From a virus, in IMG/VR virus record IMGVR_UViG_3300044858_005059, positions 1 through 20,291 of that record: DNA of 20,291 bases; one strand, 5' to 3'. The position numbers and the translations under genes were made by a program. Positions 1 to 6,503 of this stretch are shown here, piece by piece; the stretch's first letter is position 1; each line of letters starts with the position of its first letter. Under the pieces are notes generated by a model that was given only the letters and a program-made list of their open reading frames with translations, searched no databases and was not told where the DNA came from.

Positions 1-151
1 AATCTATAGAAAGTCTATTAATTCAATTTAATCTACTACTAATATTACTACTAATTTTCTACTTAATCTATAGAAAGTCTATTAATTCAATTTAATCTAC
101 TACTAATATTACTACTAATTTTCTACTTAATCTATTAATTCAATTTAATCT
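1..151. repeat. 64-bp tandem direct repeat, two full copies and one shortened copy
   Basis: Positions 1-64 and 65-128 read as identical 64-base units beginning AATCTATAGAAAGTCTATTA. A third copy starts at 129 but lacks 11 bases between two short CTA repeats and loses the match after about 151. The first copy begins at the first base of the window, so the array may extend to the left. The function is unknown; candidates are a replication or packaging recognition region, or a simple expansion by slippage. Confidence 0.9.
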
Positions 152-161
152 TAAGTTTTCT

Positions 162-245
162 TTCAAATTAAGGGAAAGAGCGCAGAAGCGCGTAAAAGAG
201 AAGAATTTCATTCAAATTAAGGGAAAGAGCGCAAAAGCGCGTAAA
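162..245. repeat. Pair of 35-bp direct repeats with GCGC hairpin core
   Basis: Copies at 162-196 and 211-245 start TTCAAATTAAGGGAAAGA and differ at one base. Each contains GCGC, four bases, then GCGC (180-191 and 229-240), which could form a small hairpin. The one mismatch falls in the four-base loop (AGAA or AAAA). The GC-rich core stands out in otherwise AT-rich DNA. The 49-bp spacing and near-identity suggest two protein-binding or structural sites, possibly for a replication, packaging or regulatory protein. Confidence 0.85.
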
Positions 246-268
246 TAATATTTATAATATTTATAATA
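246..268. repeat. 9-bp tandem repeat (TAATATTTA)
   Basis: Two perfect copies of TAATATTTA (246-254, 255-263) are followed by a partial third (264-268). It directly follows the second 35-bp repeat. It may be only low-complexity AT sequence, although easily melted AT repeats beside paired repeats also occur at replication origins. Confidence 0.6.
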
Positions 269-279
269 CTAGTGTTTTT

Positions 280-311
280 GTTATAGGATATAAATTTCAT
301 ATAGGATATAA
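280..311. repeat. Paired TATAGGATATAA motif, with an inverted copy at 688-701
   Basis: TATAGGATATAA is present at 282-293 and 300-311, 18 bp apart. An inverted copy lies inside the next gene: 688-701 reads TTATATCCTATAAC, the exact reverse complement of 280-293 (14 bases). Two direct copies and one inverted copy within about 420 bp look like binding sites for one protein, for example a late-gene activator or repressor. This role is inferred from the arrangement only. Confidence 0.5.
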
Positions 312-632
312 CTAATTTTATTGCTATAATATTACATATAATCTAGATCTAAAATTATTTGATTTATAAATTCACTTTTTACTGTAAAAGTCGGTGCATT
401 ATAATATTAGAATCAAAATTATACATATATAACTAGTTATAAATAACTTTTTTTAAAATTGAGGGAGAAAAGACTTGCTTTTGTTACTAGATTATTATAG
501 AATAGTATTTGAAAATGACGAGTTATTTATGAAATTTTCAAATCTATATTTGTCTTAATAGGATATTTTACAGATCTTAAACAATATATATATGATAAAG
601 TATAAAACAACATTGTAAACAGGAGAATTGCT

Positions 633-1082
633 ATGATTTATTCGCGGTATGATTATAATTGGATTACTGATAATAATATTCTTGCCGTTATATCCTATAA
701 CTTAGATTTTGATGTAATTCGAATACATTTTTTTTATTTAAATCCAAATGATGAGATTATTTCACTGAAGAAATTACATAAGGTTTGCAGCACTTATTTG
801 TATATGGAGCATCGAGAAGAGCTGTATAATATGATTATATCTAATAAACCCGCCGTTATGCGTATAAGAGAAAGGAAGTCCTCTAATTCAGATTATAAGC
901 CTGATAAAACTAATTTTAAATTACAAGATAATGTATTAACAATAAATTGTGCAAATATTAGTTTTAATATTAAAGATTTTCATTTAACTAACTTTGCTAA
1001 CTTCTTAAAATTAACTATTTCAGAAGAAATAATTAAGTCTAATATATTAAAGAAAGAGAAAGAGAAAGCAAATGAGGTGTGA
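633..1082 (+). CDS. Hypothetical protein, first gene of the operon
   Basis: I do not recognise this 149-residue protein. The start is well supported by AGGAGA a few bases upstream of ATG 633. It is a soluble-looking protein with no signal peptide or membrane helix: a mixed N-terminal half, then a beta-rich stretch around residues 95-115 (LQDNVLTINCANISFNIKDF) and a lysine/glutamate-rich C-terminus (KKEKEKANEV). Its last 11 bases overlap the next gene, so the two are probably co-translated. An inverted copy of the leader motif TATAGGATATAA lies inside the gene at 688-701. Being first in the late operon it could be a late regulator or a packaging accessory, but nothing in the sequence shows this. 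Confidence 0.7.
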   Translation: MIYSRYDYNWITDNNILAVISYNLDFDVIRIHFFYLNPNDEIISLKKLHKVCSTYLYMEHREELYNMIISNKPAVMRIRERKSSNSDYKPDKTNFKLQDNVLTINCANISFNIKDFHLTNFANFLKLTISEEIIKSNILKKEKEKANEV

Positions 1083-1281
1083 TACAAATATTGAATCGTG
1101 CAAAATACACGGAGAAATAAATTACGAGCTATCTAGAATTTGTGAGAGATTAGAGAAAATTGAAGCTAGTAATCAACAAGTTAAAACTTTAATGGGTTCT
1201 ATTAAATTAACTTTTAATATGATTAAATATTCAGCAACTACTTTAGCAGCATTATTTTCAATTTATTATACAGTAGGATAG
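1072..1281 (+). CDS. Small coiled-coil and single-membrane-helix protein
   Basis: This 69-residue protein has a polar heptad-like region at about residues 15-42 (ELSRICERLEKIEASNQQVKT) followed by a C-terminal hydrophobic segment at about 47-68 (NMIKYSATTLAALFSIYYTVG). The layout of short coiled coil plus terminal membrane anchor is seen in XhlA-type haemolysin-enhancing proteins and in the Mu gp25/DUF2730 type of small proteins that precede the terminase genes of Mu-like phages. Two cysteines and a histidine lie in the first 13 residues (C3, C10, H13). The start overlaps the preceding stop region and has a purine-rich AAAGAGAAAG upstream. It may be a lysis accessory or an inner-membrane protein; homology is not certain. 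Confidence 0.65.
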   Translation: MRCDTNIESCKIHGEINYELSRICERLEKIEASNQQVKTLMGSIKLTFNMIKYSATTLAALFSIYYTVG

Positions 1282-1291
1282 AAATAAGAAA

Positions 1292-1501
1292 ATGGAATTA
1301 GATGTAGAATTAGAAGAATTTTTAAAGAATAATAGAAATGTAGTTTTTGATAATTTAATTAAGAAATGCCAGAATGGTGATACTCAAGCTTTAAAGTTAT
1401 TATATAATGAAATTAAAGATTTATCAGCTAAAATTAAAAAAAGAAATACTAAATTAACAACTTCACAAATAGTTAAAAGTTATATTACTGGTAATGAATA
1501 A
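1292..1501 (+). CDS. Candidate small terminase subunit, very short
   Basis: This 69-residue, charged, helical protein is encoded directly before the large terminase and overlaps it by eight bases. Residues 19-41 contain DNLIKKCQNGDTQALKLLY, a pattern like the C-terminal part of several phage small terminase subunits, where a 'GD..ALKL' helix is common. A small terminase would recognise phage DNA and hand it to the large subunit for cutting and packaging. Mu gp27-type subunits are much longer and carry an N-terminal helix-turn-helix, which is not visible here. The gene could therefore be a reduced terminase subunit or an unrelated small protein; the call rests mainly on position and one motif. 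The upstream Shine-Dalgarno is weak (AAATAAGAAA). Confidence 0.45.
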   Translation: MELDVELEEFLKNNRNVVFDNLIKKCQNGDTQALKLLYNEIKDLSAKIKKRNTKLTTSQIVKSYITGNE

Positions 1502-2753
1502 GCTATATAACTATCAAAAAGAATTTATATTAGATAAGTCTCGCTTTAAATTAGGTTGCTTTAGTAGACAAACTGGAAAAACATTTTCAACTTGTCTTGA
1601 TATTATAGATGATATAGCAGAGATTGAAACTAATGGTGGCTCAACAAATTGGGTTATATTATCTTCTGGAATGAGACAAGCAAAAGAAAGCATTAACCAA
1701 GGAATTCGTAAGCATTTGCATGAATTACAATTCGATTTTAATATGCATGAAGATACTTGGTTAGATGATAGTGAATATTCGTTATTAGAGATTAGATTTC
1801 CAAATGGCTCTAAGATTACTGCTTTACCAGCTAACCCAAGCACAGCTAGAGGCTTTAGTGCTAATGTTTATTTAGATGAATTTGCATTTCACAAAGATAG
1901 TAATGAGATATGGTCTGCTCTATTTCCATGTATTAGTAATGGAAAAAGAATAGTTATAACTTCAACACCTAATGGTAAGAATAATAAATTTTATGATATT
2001 TTCACTTCTAAAACAAATATTTGGTCTAAGCATGTAATAGATATATATGAAGCAGTTAATCAAGGATTAAATAGGAATATAGAAGAATTAAGATTAGCAT
2101 TAGACGATGATCTTATTTGGCGCCGAGAATACTTATTATCATTTGACGATCAAGAGAATTCCTACATTTCGCAAGATTTAATATATAGTAATATTTCAAA
2201 TGATAATATAGATTATAATTATAAAAACGTATATATAGGTATAGATATTGCAACTAGTATAGACAAATTCAGTATTTTCGCGGTAAGTCCAGACATGGAT
2301 GGTAATTTACGAGTTATAGATTCAGAAACAACAGCTAACACGACATTTTATCAGCAAGACAAGATATTAGAAAGATATTTAAATAAATATTCAGTGAGAA
2401 AAGTATTGATCGATAGCACAGGGATTGGAGCTAGATCTTTAGAAGAATACAAGCAACGATATGGTTCGCTAGTAGAAGGAATGCATTTTACTATTAACTC
2501 TAAATTAGAATTATTTTCAACAGCTAAGAAATACTTTGAGAATAATAAGATTAAAATTCCTAAAGATAATAATTTAATTAAGGGATTAACAAGTATTAAA
2601 CGGATTTTTAATGCATCAGGACAACAGATTTTTAATTTAGATAGAAATAGTAATGGCCATAGTGATAATGTCGTTGCTTTATTTTTAGCTATATTATCTT
2701 ATGATAGGAACAAGAATAATTATAATAAGCATAATTGGGGGATAATTATTTGA
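1494..2753 (+). CDS. Terminase large subunit, Mu gp28-like (DNA packaging ATPase and nuclease)
   Basis: The 419-residue protein drives ATP-dependent DNA packaging into the procapsid and cuts the DNA. The ATPase part shows a Walker A-like motif at residues 24-30 (SRQTGKT, K29), a Walker B at 125-129 (VYLDE, D128/E129) and a coupling motif at 155-161 (ITSTPNG). The C-terminal RNase H-like nuclease part shows acidic residues in the expected order: D251 in YIGIDIA, D307 in VLIDSTGIG and D391 in GHSDNVVALFLA. All motifs are intact and the length is only slightly short for the family. Translation is probably coupled to the preceding gene, whose stop it overlaps. The end overlaps the next start as TTGA. 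The family assignment to terminases is secure; the Mu gp28-type subfamily is inferred from motif style and neighbours. Confidence 0.95.
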   Translation: MNKLYNYQKEFILDKSRFKLGCFSRQTGKTFSTCLDIIDDIAEIETNGGSTNWVILSSGMRQAKESINQGIRKHLHELQFDFNMHEDTWLDDSEYSLLEIRFPNGSKITALPANPSTARGFSANVYLDEFAFHKDSNEIWSALFPCISNGKRIVITSTPNGKNNKFYDIFTSKTNIWSKHVIDIYEAVNQGLNRNIEELRLALDDDLIWRREYLLSFDDQENSYISQDLIYSNISNDNIDYNYKNVYIGIDIATSIDKFSIFAVSPDMDGNLRVIDSETTANTTFYQQDKILERYLNKYSVRKVLIDSTGIGARSLEEYKQRYGSLVEGMHFTINSKLELFSTAKKYFENNKIKIPKDNNLIKGLTSIKRIFNASGQQIFNLDRNSNGHSDNVVALFLAILSYDRNKNNYNKHNWGIII

Positions 2754-3574
2754 AGATTAAGATTTTCAAATCAGGCGATCACACCAGCTCTAATGGAATA
2801 TTTATGAGCTTTACTGAAGATATTATACAGAAGATTGTAAATAGTTATAATGTATCAGTGCATGAAGCACCGATAGTAATAGGTCATCCAAAGATTGATG
2901 ATCCAGCTTATGGTTGGGTTAGTTCTCTATCAACAAATGATTTTGGTGAAATTGAAGCAGAAATCGATCAAGTTGAACCGGCTTTCGCAGAATTAGTAAA
3001 TGCAGGAAGATTTAAAAAAGTTAGTGCTTCTTTCTATAATCCAGATAGTGAAATAAATCCAGTTAAAGGAACTTATTATCTTAGGCATGTTGGCTTTTTA
3101 GGAGCTACTCCACCAGCTATTAAGGGATTAGGTAATGTTAGTTTCAATGAGACGGAAGATTTAATTCAGTTAGAAATGGAACTAGATTATAATGAGAAAA
3201 AAGAAGAGCTTATTGCCGAATATACAGAAAAACCAGATGATAGATTCCGCAGATTGTTAAGAGAAACAGTAAAAGATAAGATTAATACTATTATTAAATC
3301 AGGCGTGCCATTAGGCGATGTCGATGAATTAGTAGACTTTTGCGATAGTTTAGTAAATACTAGTGATTTTAGTGAGAGTAAGATTAATTGGTTTTTTGCG
3401 TTTCTATCTAGATTACCAAAAATGGTAAATTTCAGTGAATTAACAAAAGACGATGTGCAAACTTTCAAAGAAGTTAAAAAGCAGTTAACTACTCATCAAC
3501 TAGCGCAACTAGCTAGAGATAAAGCATTAAATGATAAGATTAGTTTTACAGAAGCAGTTAAATTTTATATGTAG
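2750..3574 (+). CDS. Capsid maturation protease and scaffold, Mu gpI-like
   Basis: In Mu-like phages this family cleaves the scaffold during procapsid maturation, and its C-terminal part is the scaffold. From a TTG at 2750 the 274-residue protein begins MKIKIFKSGDHTSSNG, as family members typically do. Conserved blocks follow: HEAPIVIGHPK with H46, AYGWV, KKVSASFY at 89-96 (likely catalytic serine S92 or S94), and LRHVGFLGATPPAIKGL at 111-127. Residues about 200-274 form the scaffold-like tail, with FAFLSRLPKMVNFSEL typical of the family. TTG 2750 is preferred over an in-frame TTG at 2735 because five G at 2737-2741 lie eight bases upstream and the start then overlaps the terminase stop as TTGA. 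An in-frame ATG at 3176 could give a separate scaffold product, but I see no clear ribosome-binding site there. Confidence 0.9.
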   Translation: MKIKIFKSGDHTSSNGIFMSFTEDIIQKIVNSYNVSVHEAPIVIGHPKIDDPAYGWVSSLSTNDFGEIEAEIDQVEPAFAELVNAGRFKKVSASFYNPDSEINPVKGTYYLRHVGFLGATPPAIKGLGNVSFNETEDLIQLEMELDYNEKKEELIAEYTEKPDDRFRRLLRETVKDKINTIIKSGVPLGDVDELVDFCDSLVNTSDFSESKINWFFAFLSRLPKMVNFSELTKDDVQTFKEVKKQLTTHQLAQLARDKALNDKISFTEAVKFYM

Positions 3575-3585
3575 GAGATATAATT

Positions 3586-3966
3586 ATGTCAAATGTTGTT
3601 TATCCATTCATTACAAATGAAAATATTGGAGCTAATGCTATTGTTACGCGCGTTAATGGAATCGAGCCACTATTATCTTTAGCTATTTCAAATACAGAAG
3701 AAATTACTTTAGTAGGCGTTAATGGAGATATATCAAATGTTGCAGGTGATGTTGCAGATATTACTATTGGTGGTATCGGCAAAGTTAAGCTTGCTGGTAC
3801 TGTTAAGTTTGGTGATTTAGTTACTTGTAATACTGCAGGATTAGGTGTTAAGGCATCACCAAATACTGTTGGATTAGTTCAGACTGTTGGTGTCGCTCTA
3901 ATGGGTGGTGTTTCAGGTGATATTGTAGATATTAACGTTGTGCCTTCTCGTTTAGAAAAAATTTAA
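3586..3966 (+). CDS. Capsid cement/decoration protein, DUF2190-like
   Basis: This 126-residue, glycine- and valine-rich, beta-type protein fits the DUF2190 group of capsid stabilising proteins, which sit on the outside of the shell. Typical features are the hydrophobic beta repeats GVNGDISNVAGDVADITIGGIGKVKLAG and a middle section (FGDLVTCNTAGLGVKASP) in which the protein is 'loaded' with reference values; the C-terminus contains VALMGGVSGDIVDINVVP. AGGAG lies just upstream of ATG 3586. It sits between scaffold/protease and major capsid gene, the usual place for a cement protein. No signal peptide or membrane segment is present. Confidence 0.82.
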   Translation: MSNVVYPFITNENIGANAIVTRVNGIEPLLSLAISNTEEITLVGVNGDISNVAGDVADITIGGIGKVKLAGTVKFGDLVTCNTAGLGVKASPNTVGLVQTVGVALMGGVSGDIVDINVVPSRLEKI

Positions 3967-3981
3967 TAGGAGTATAAATAT

Positions 3982-4902
3982 ATGTCAGCTACAGGAACCC
4001 CTTTTCAAGTAAGACCAGATCTAACTGCTATTTCTATTGCATTTAAAAATCAAAGATTGATTGCAGATAAAGTATTGCCTAAGGTACCAGTTAACTCTCG
4101 TTCATTTGAATATTCAGTAGACGATTACGGTGCACAGTTCACTATTCCAGATAGTTATGTTGGTAGAACTTCTCGAACTAATGATGTTTTTTCAAATACT
4201 ACAACTAGTACAGGCATTATTCAAGATTATGCGCTACAAAGAGTTGTTCCAGTTTACGATATTGAAACAACGGATATCGATATCTTAGGTAAGGCAACTG
4301 AACAAGTAAGTAATTTATTAGCATTAGATTATGAGAAAAGAGTAGCAGATATTGTATTTAATTCAAATAATTATGCAGGAACTACAGGTCTATCTTCAAC
4401 TACTTGTTGGGATAATGCTGCTAGTGATCCTATTAAAGCGATTAGTGATGCTCTAGATAGTTTAGTTATGCGCCCAAATGTGATGGTAATCGGAAGAGAA
4501 GCATTTTCAGCATTATCTAGGAATGCAAAGATAGTAGCAGCTGCTAATCGTAATAGTGGTGCTTATGGAATTGCCGAAGTTGGATTTTTACAGGAATTGT
4601 TTGGATTAGAAGAAATTTTAATTGGTGAAAGTTTTGTTAATGGATCAAAGAGAGGTAATACTACTTCTCTATCTCGCTGCTGGGGTGATAGTTGTGCGTT
4701 AATTTACAAAGATATGTTAATGGATGCAGATTATGTCACTTCATTTGGATTTACAGCTGAATTAGGAAGTCGTGAAGCCTCTCTATTTTTCGATTATAAT
4801 CAAGGTCGTAAGGGTAGCTATATTGTTCGTGTCGGCGAATCAGTACAAGAGGTAATTGCTAGTAATAAGTTAGGATATTTATTTACTAACTGTGTTGCCT
4901 AA
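3982..4902 (+). CDS. Major capsid protein
   Basis: The 306-residue protein is the shell subunit expected to have an HK97-like fold. It belongs to the capsid type seen in B3-like and related transposable siphophages. Recognisable blocks are the N-terminal LTAISIAFKNQRLIADKVLP with KVPVNSRSFEYSVDDYG, then DYEKRVADIVFNSNNY, a central DPIKAISDALDSLVMRPNVMVIG followed by NRNSG (central domain), and the C-terminal RVGESVQEVIASNKLGYLF. The gene has AGGAG upstream of ATG 3982 and is followed after two bases by the gp36-like gene. I see no separate N-terminal scaffold arm, in keeping with the separate scaffold/protease gene. Confidence is high from sequence pattern and context. Confidence 0.93.
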   Translation: MSATGTPFQVRPDLTAISIAFKNQRLIADKVLPKVPVNSRSFEYSVDDYGAQFTIPDSYVGRTSRTNDVFSNTTTSTGIIQDYALQRVVPVYDIETTDIDILGKATEQVSNLLALDYEKRVADIVFNSNNYAGTTGLSSTTCWDNAASDPIKAISDALDSLVMRPNVMVIGREAFSALSRNAKIVAAANRNSGAYGIAEVGFLQELFGLEEILIGESFVNGSKRGNTTSLSRCWGDSCALIYKDMLMDADYVTSFGFTAELGSREASLFFDYNQGRKGSYIVRVGESVQEVIASNKLGYLFTNCVA

Positions 4903-4904
4903 AT

Positions 4905-5387
4905 ATGAGTAATTATATTACAGCTTTATCGTTAACTAATATTTTCGGTAAAGATGAAGTCGCTTCTTGGTCTTCGCAAGATAATGTATCAGTTTGTAGT
5001 GGTAATTCTTTTATAATTGCTTGTAGTGATGATCCAGATTTTGGTGAGAATAATGATGAGGAAACTATAGCTTTAGAAGCAGTATCTCGTTGTAATTTAT
5101 GTATTAACTATGCTTCAATTGAAATAGATAATATATTAAATAATATTTATGATTTGCCGTTAGAGCAAACAGTAATTGATAATTCTATTCTTCCTATTAT
5201 TTGTGCTCATATTACTAGATATCATTTATGTGATACAAATATTACGAAAGATATTGCAGATAAAGCTATTTGGGCTAGAAAGCAACTAAGAGAAATAGCT
5301 CTAGGGGTGATTGTAATTACAAAAAATATCGCCGTTCCAGCTTTAAAAAGTAATTATAATCATTTCGAAAAGTTTATAATTTATTAA
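4905..5387 (+). CDS. Head-tail joining protein, DUF1320 (Mu gp36-like)
   Basis: The 160-residue helical protein matches the DUF1320 pattern: N-terminal YITALSLTNIFGKDEV, a helix EAVSRCNLCINYASIEIDNIL with the family's short IYDLPL loop, then PIICAHITRYHLCD and a second long helix (AIWARKQLREIALGVI). These proteins are thought to sit at the head-tail joint of Mu-like phages. An acidic insertion at about residues 42-58 (DDPDFGENNDEETIALEA) lengthens the loop before the first conserved helix. It directly follows the capsid gene with only two bases between stop and start and no clear Shine-Dalgarno, so translation is probably coupled. Confidence 0.85.
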   Translation: MSNYITALSLTNIFGKDEVASWSSQDNVSVCSGNSFIIACSDDPDFGENNDEETIALEAVSRCNLCINYASIEIDNILNNIYDLPLEQTVIDNSILPIICAHITRYHLCDTNITKDIADKAIWARKQLREIALGVIVITKNIAVPALKSNYNHFEKFIIY

Positions 5388-5401
5388 AATAAGGAATAAT
5401 T

Positions 5402-6139
5402 ATGTCAGAATTATATTATATTGGTTGTGGAAAAATTTATTGTAAGAAATATGGAACAGCCGAACCTTATACTTATATCGCTAACTCAGAAGCTTTAACT
5501 CTATCTATTACAGAGAGTGAGCAAGTTTTAAAAGATTACGATTCTTGTGGTGGTGGCAACGTTCAAAAGATTACTAGAATTGATAAAGTAGAAGTAAACT
5601 TCACATTTAGCGATTTACAGCCTAAGAATTTAGCTATGGCTGTTTTTGGAACTTATAGTGAGGTTAATGCAGCAACGATTTCAACTACGTCGACTTATAC
5701 AGTTTATAAAGATTCTTTAGTACCTCTAACTCATATTGATCCCGCTTCAGTAGTAATTACAGACGGTGCAACAACTACGTTTTCATCTACTTCAGATTAT
5801 TCGCTATCTGGTGCAGGTATTATCATTCCAGCAACTTCATCTATAGGCGATGGTAGCACTATTTCATTAACTAGTTATTCTCATCCAGCTTATTACGATA
5901 TTGAGCCGTTAACTGAGGGTAGTAACGAATATTCATTAATTTTTGATGGTGTTAACCTCGCAAATAGCCATAAAACTAGAGTAGTGACGCTTTATAAAGT
6001 AAGATTAGGAGCGCTTAAAGAATTAGCATTAAAGGGAGAGGATTATCAAAAACTCGCTCTAACTGGTGAAGTGCTCAAAGATACTACGATTACTGCATCT
6101 AATAAGTCTAAATATTTCAAAGATACTATGGTTGTGTAA
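5402..6139 (+). CDS. Major tail tube protein
   Basis: The 245-residue protein is placed between the head-joining protein and the tail chaperone, as expected for the tube subunit. It starts MSELYYIGCGKIYCKK and has the features of siphoviral tube proteins: a beta-rich N-terminal domain with YTYIANSEALTLSITESEQVLKDYDSCGGGNVQKITRIDKVEVNFTFSDLQPKNLAMAVFG in outline, and a C-terminal part (KTRVVTLYKVRLGALKELALKGEDY) that resembles the final strands of this family. The middle region (about 95-165), rich in serine and threonine, looks like an inserted immunoglobulin-like domain facing outwards. No sheath gene is next to it, consistent with a non-contractile tail. It has a usable AAGGAAT upstream and is followed by a hairpin terminator. 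Confidence 0.88.
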   Translation: MSELYYIGCGKIYCKKYGTAEPYTYIANSEALTLSITESEQVLKDYDSCGGGNVQKITRIDKVEVNFTFSDLQPKNLAMAVFGTYSEVNAATISTTSTYTVYKDSLVPLTHIDPASVVITDGATTTFSSTSDYSLSGAGIIIPATSSIGDGSTISLTSYSHPAYYDIEPLTEGSNEYSLIFDGVNLANSHKTRVVTLYKVRLGALKELALKGEDYQKLALTGEVLKDTTITASNKSKYFKDTMVV

Positions 6140-6152
6140 TTAAATAATTATT

Positions 6153-6186
6153 TAGGTGCATTTATTATTTTAAGTGCACCTATTTT
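6153..6186 (+). terminator. Hairpin terminator or attenuator after the tail tube gene
   Basis: TAGGTGCA at 6153-6160 pairs with TGCACCTA at 6175-6182. The pairing can extend inwards to 12 base pairs, with one G-U, leaving a six-base loop (6165-6170). Four T follow at 6183-6186. It lies 13 bases beyond the stop of the tail tube gene and before the chaperone gene. The short T run suggests only partial termination, which would give more transcript for capsid and tube genes than for the tape measure and tip genes. Confidence 0.65.
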
Positions 6187-6200
6187 AAAAAGGATAAAAA

Positions 6201-6503
6201 ATGAAAACAGAAATAGCCGGAATTTCATTCGATGTTAAAGAGTTAAGCGTCGAAGATATTATACAAATGCTCGATAGAAAGACTGAAGTTAATTTGACAA
6301 ATTTCATTATTAGTAAAGCGCTTGATCCTATAGGATTGGACGGATTACTTACGATTACAAATTTAACAATAGATCAATTAAAGGATTTAACACCTAGCCA
6401 ACTAAAAGAAATAGCAAATATTTGTAAGGAATTAAATAAAGATTTTTTTATGGAGATACTACCAGCAATACGAGAGGTAGTTCAGAACTCGAAAGTAGAG
6501 TAA
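6201..6503 (+). CDS. Tail assembly chaperone (G-type product)
   Basis: This 100-residue protein occupies the usual place before the tape measure gene and acts as the chaperone that holds the tape measure during tail assembly. It begins MKTEIAGISFDVKELSVEDIIQML and is mostly helical and acidic. Near its 3' end the reading frame meets a T-run at 6443-6449 (GAT TTT TTT ATG), where a -1 slip would make a longer product; see the separate frameshift entry. The normal reading continues MEILPAIREVVQNSKVE before TAA. A Shine-Dalgarno-like AAAAAGG lies upstream of ATG 6201. The position between the hairpin at 6153 and the tape measure gene supports the call. Confidence 0.85.
   Translation: MKTEIAGISFDVKELSVEDIIQMLDRKTEVNLTNFIISKALDPIGLDGLLTITNLTIDQLKDLTPSQLKEIANICKELNKDFFMEILPAIREVVQNSKVE
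6443..6449 (+). promoter_or_regulatory. Programmed -1 frameshift slip site (T TTT TTT)
   Basis: In the chaperone frame the codons are GAT TTT TTT ATG, so the seven T at 6443-6449 form an ideal -1 slippery run for both the P- and A-site tRNAs. After slipping, reading continues with TAT GGA GAT. The -1 frame is open from 6440 to the TAA at 6614-6616 and contains no ATG, GTG or TTG start, so it cannot be translated on its own. I did not identify a downstream stimulator structure. Confidence 0.8.

Larger units (their letters stand above)
1..632. other. Non-coding repeat-rich leader upstream of the late operon
   Basis: No convincing reading frame is present on either strand. The stretch is very AT-rich and holds a 64-bp tandem repeat (1-128 plus a shortened third copy), two 35-bp direct repeats with a GCGC-loop-GCGC core, a 9-bp tandem repeat (246-268), and two copies of TATAGGATATAA. 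A weak AT-only hairpin (435-439 with 444-448) runs into seven T at 448-454. Promoter-like boxes can be drawn around 475-510 (TTGCTT or TTGTTA followed by TATAGA or TAGTAT), but they are weak and hard to trust in such AT-rich DNA. The position just before the packaging and head genes makes a late promoter, a packaging start site or a regulator-binding region plausible; this is inference. Confidence 0.6.

Noticed and set aside
162-245. Possible CRISPR remnant
   Set aside because: There are only two copies with a 14-bp gap, too short for a spacer, and no cas genes nearby.
435-454. Possible terminator in the leader
   Set aside because: The stem is five A/T-rich pairs with a four-base loop before seven T; too weak to call in such AT-rich DNA, although it could end incoming transcription.
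475-508. Possible sigma70 promoter before the first gene
   Set aside because: The boxes match only four of six positions and spacings are poor; in this composition such matches arise by chance.
1514-1843. Minus-strand open frame opposite the terminase gene
   Set aside because: It lies fully within a motif-complete terminase gene, has no ribosome-binding site, and its sequence looks like a reversed-frame shadow.
3187-3468. Minus-strand open frame opposite the scaffold region
   Set aside because: It is opposite a well-supported gene, and its serine/leucine-rich composition is typical of antisense reading of AT-rich genes.
3176-3574. Separate internal scaffold gene (gpZ-like) starting at ATG 3176
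   Set aside because: It is plausible by analogy with Mu, but there is no visible ribosome-binding site, so it is only mentioned in the protease entry.
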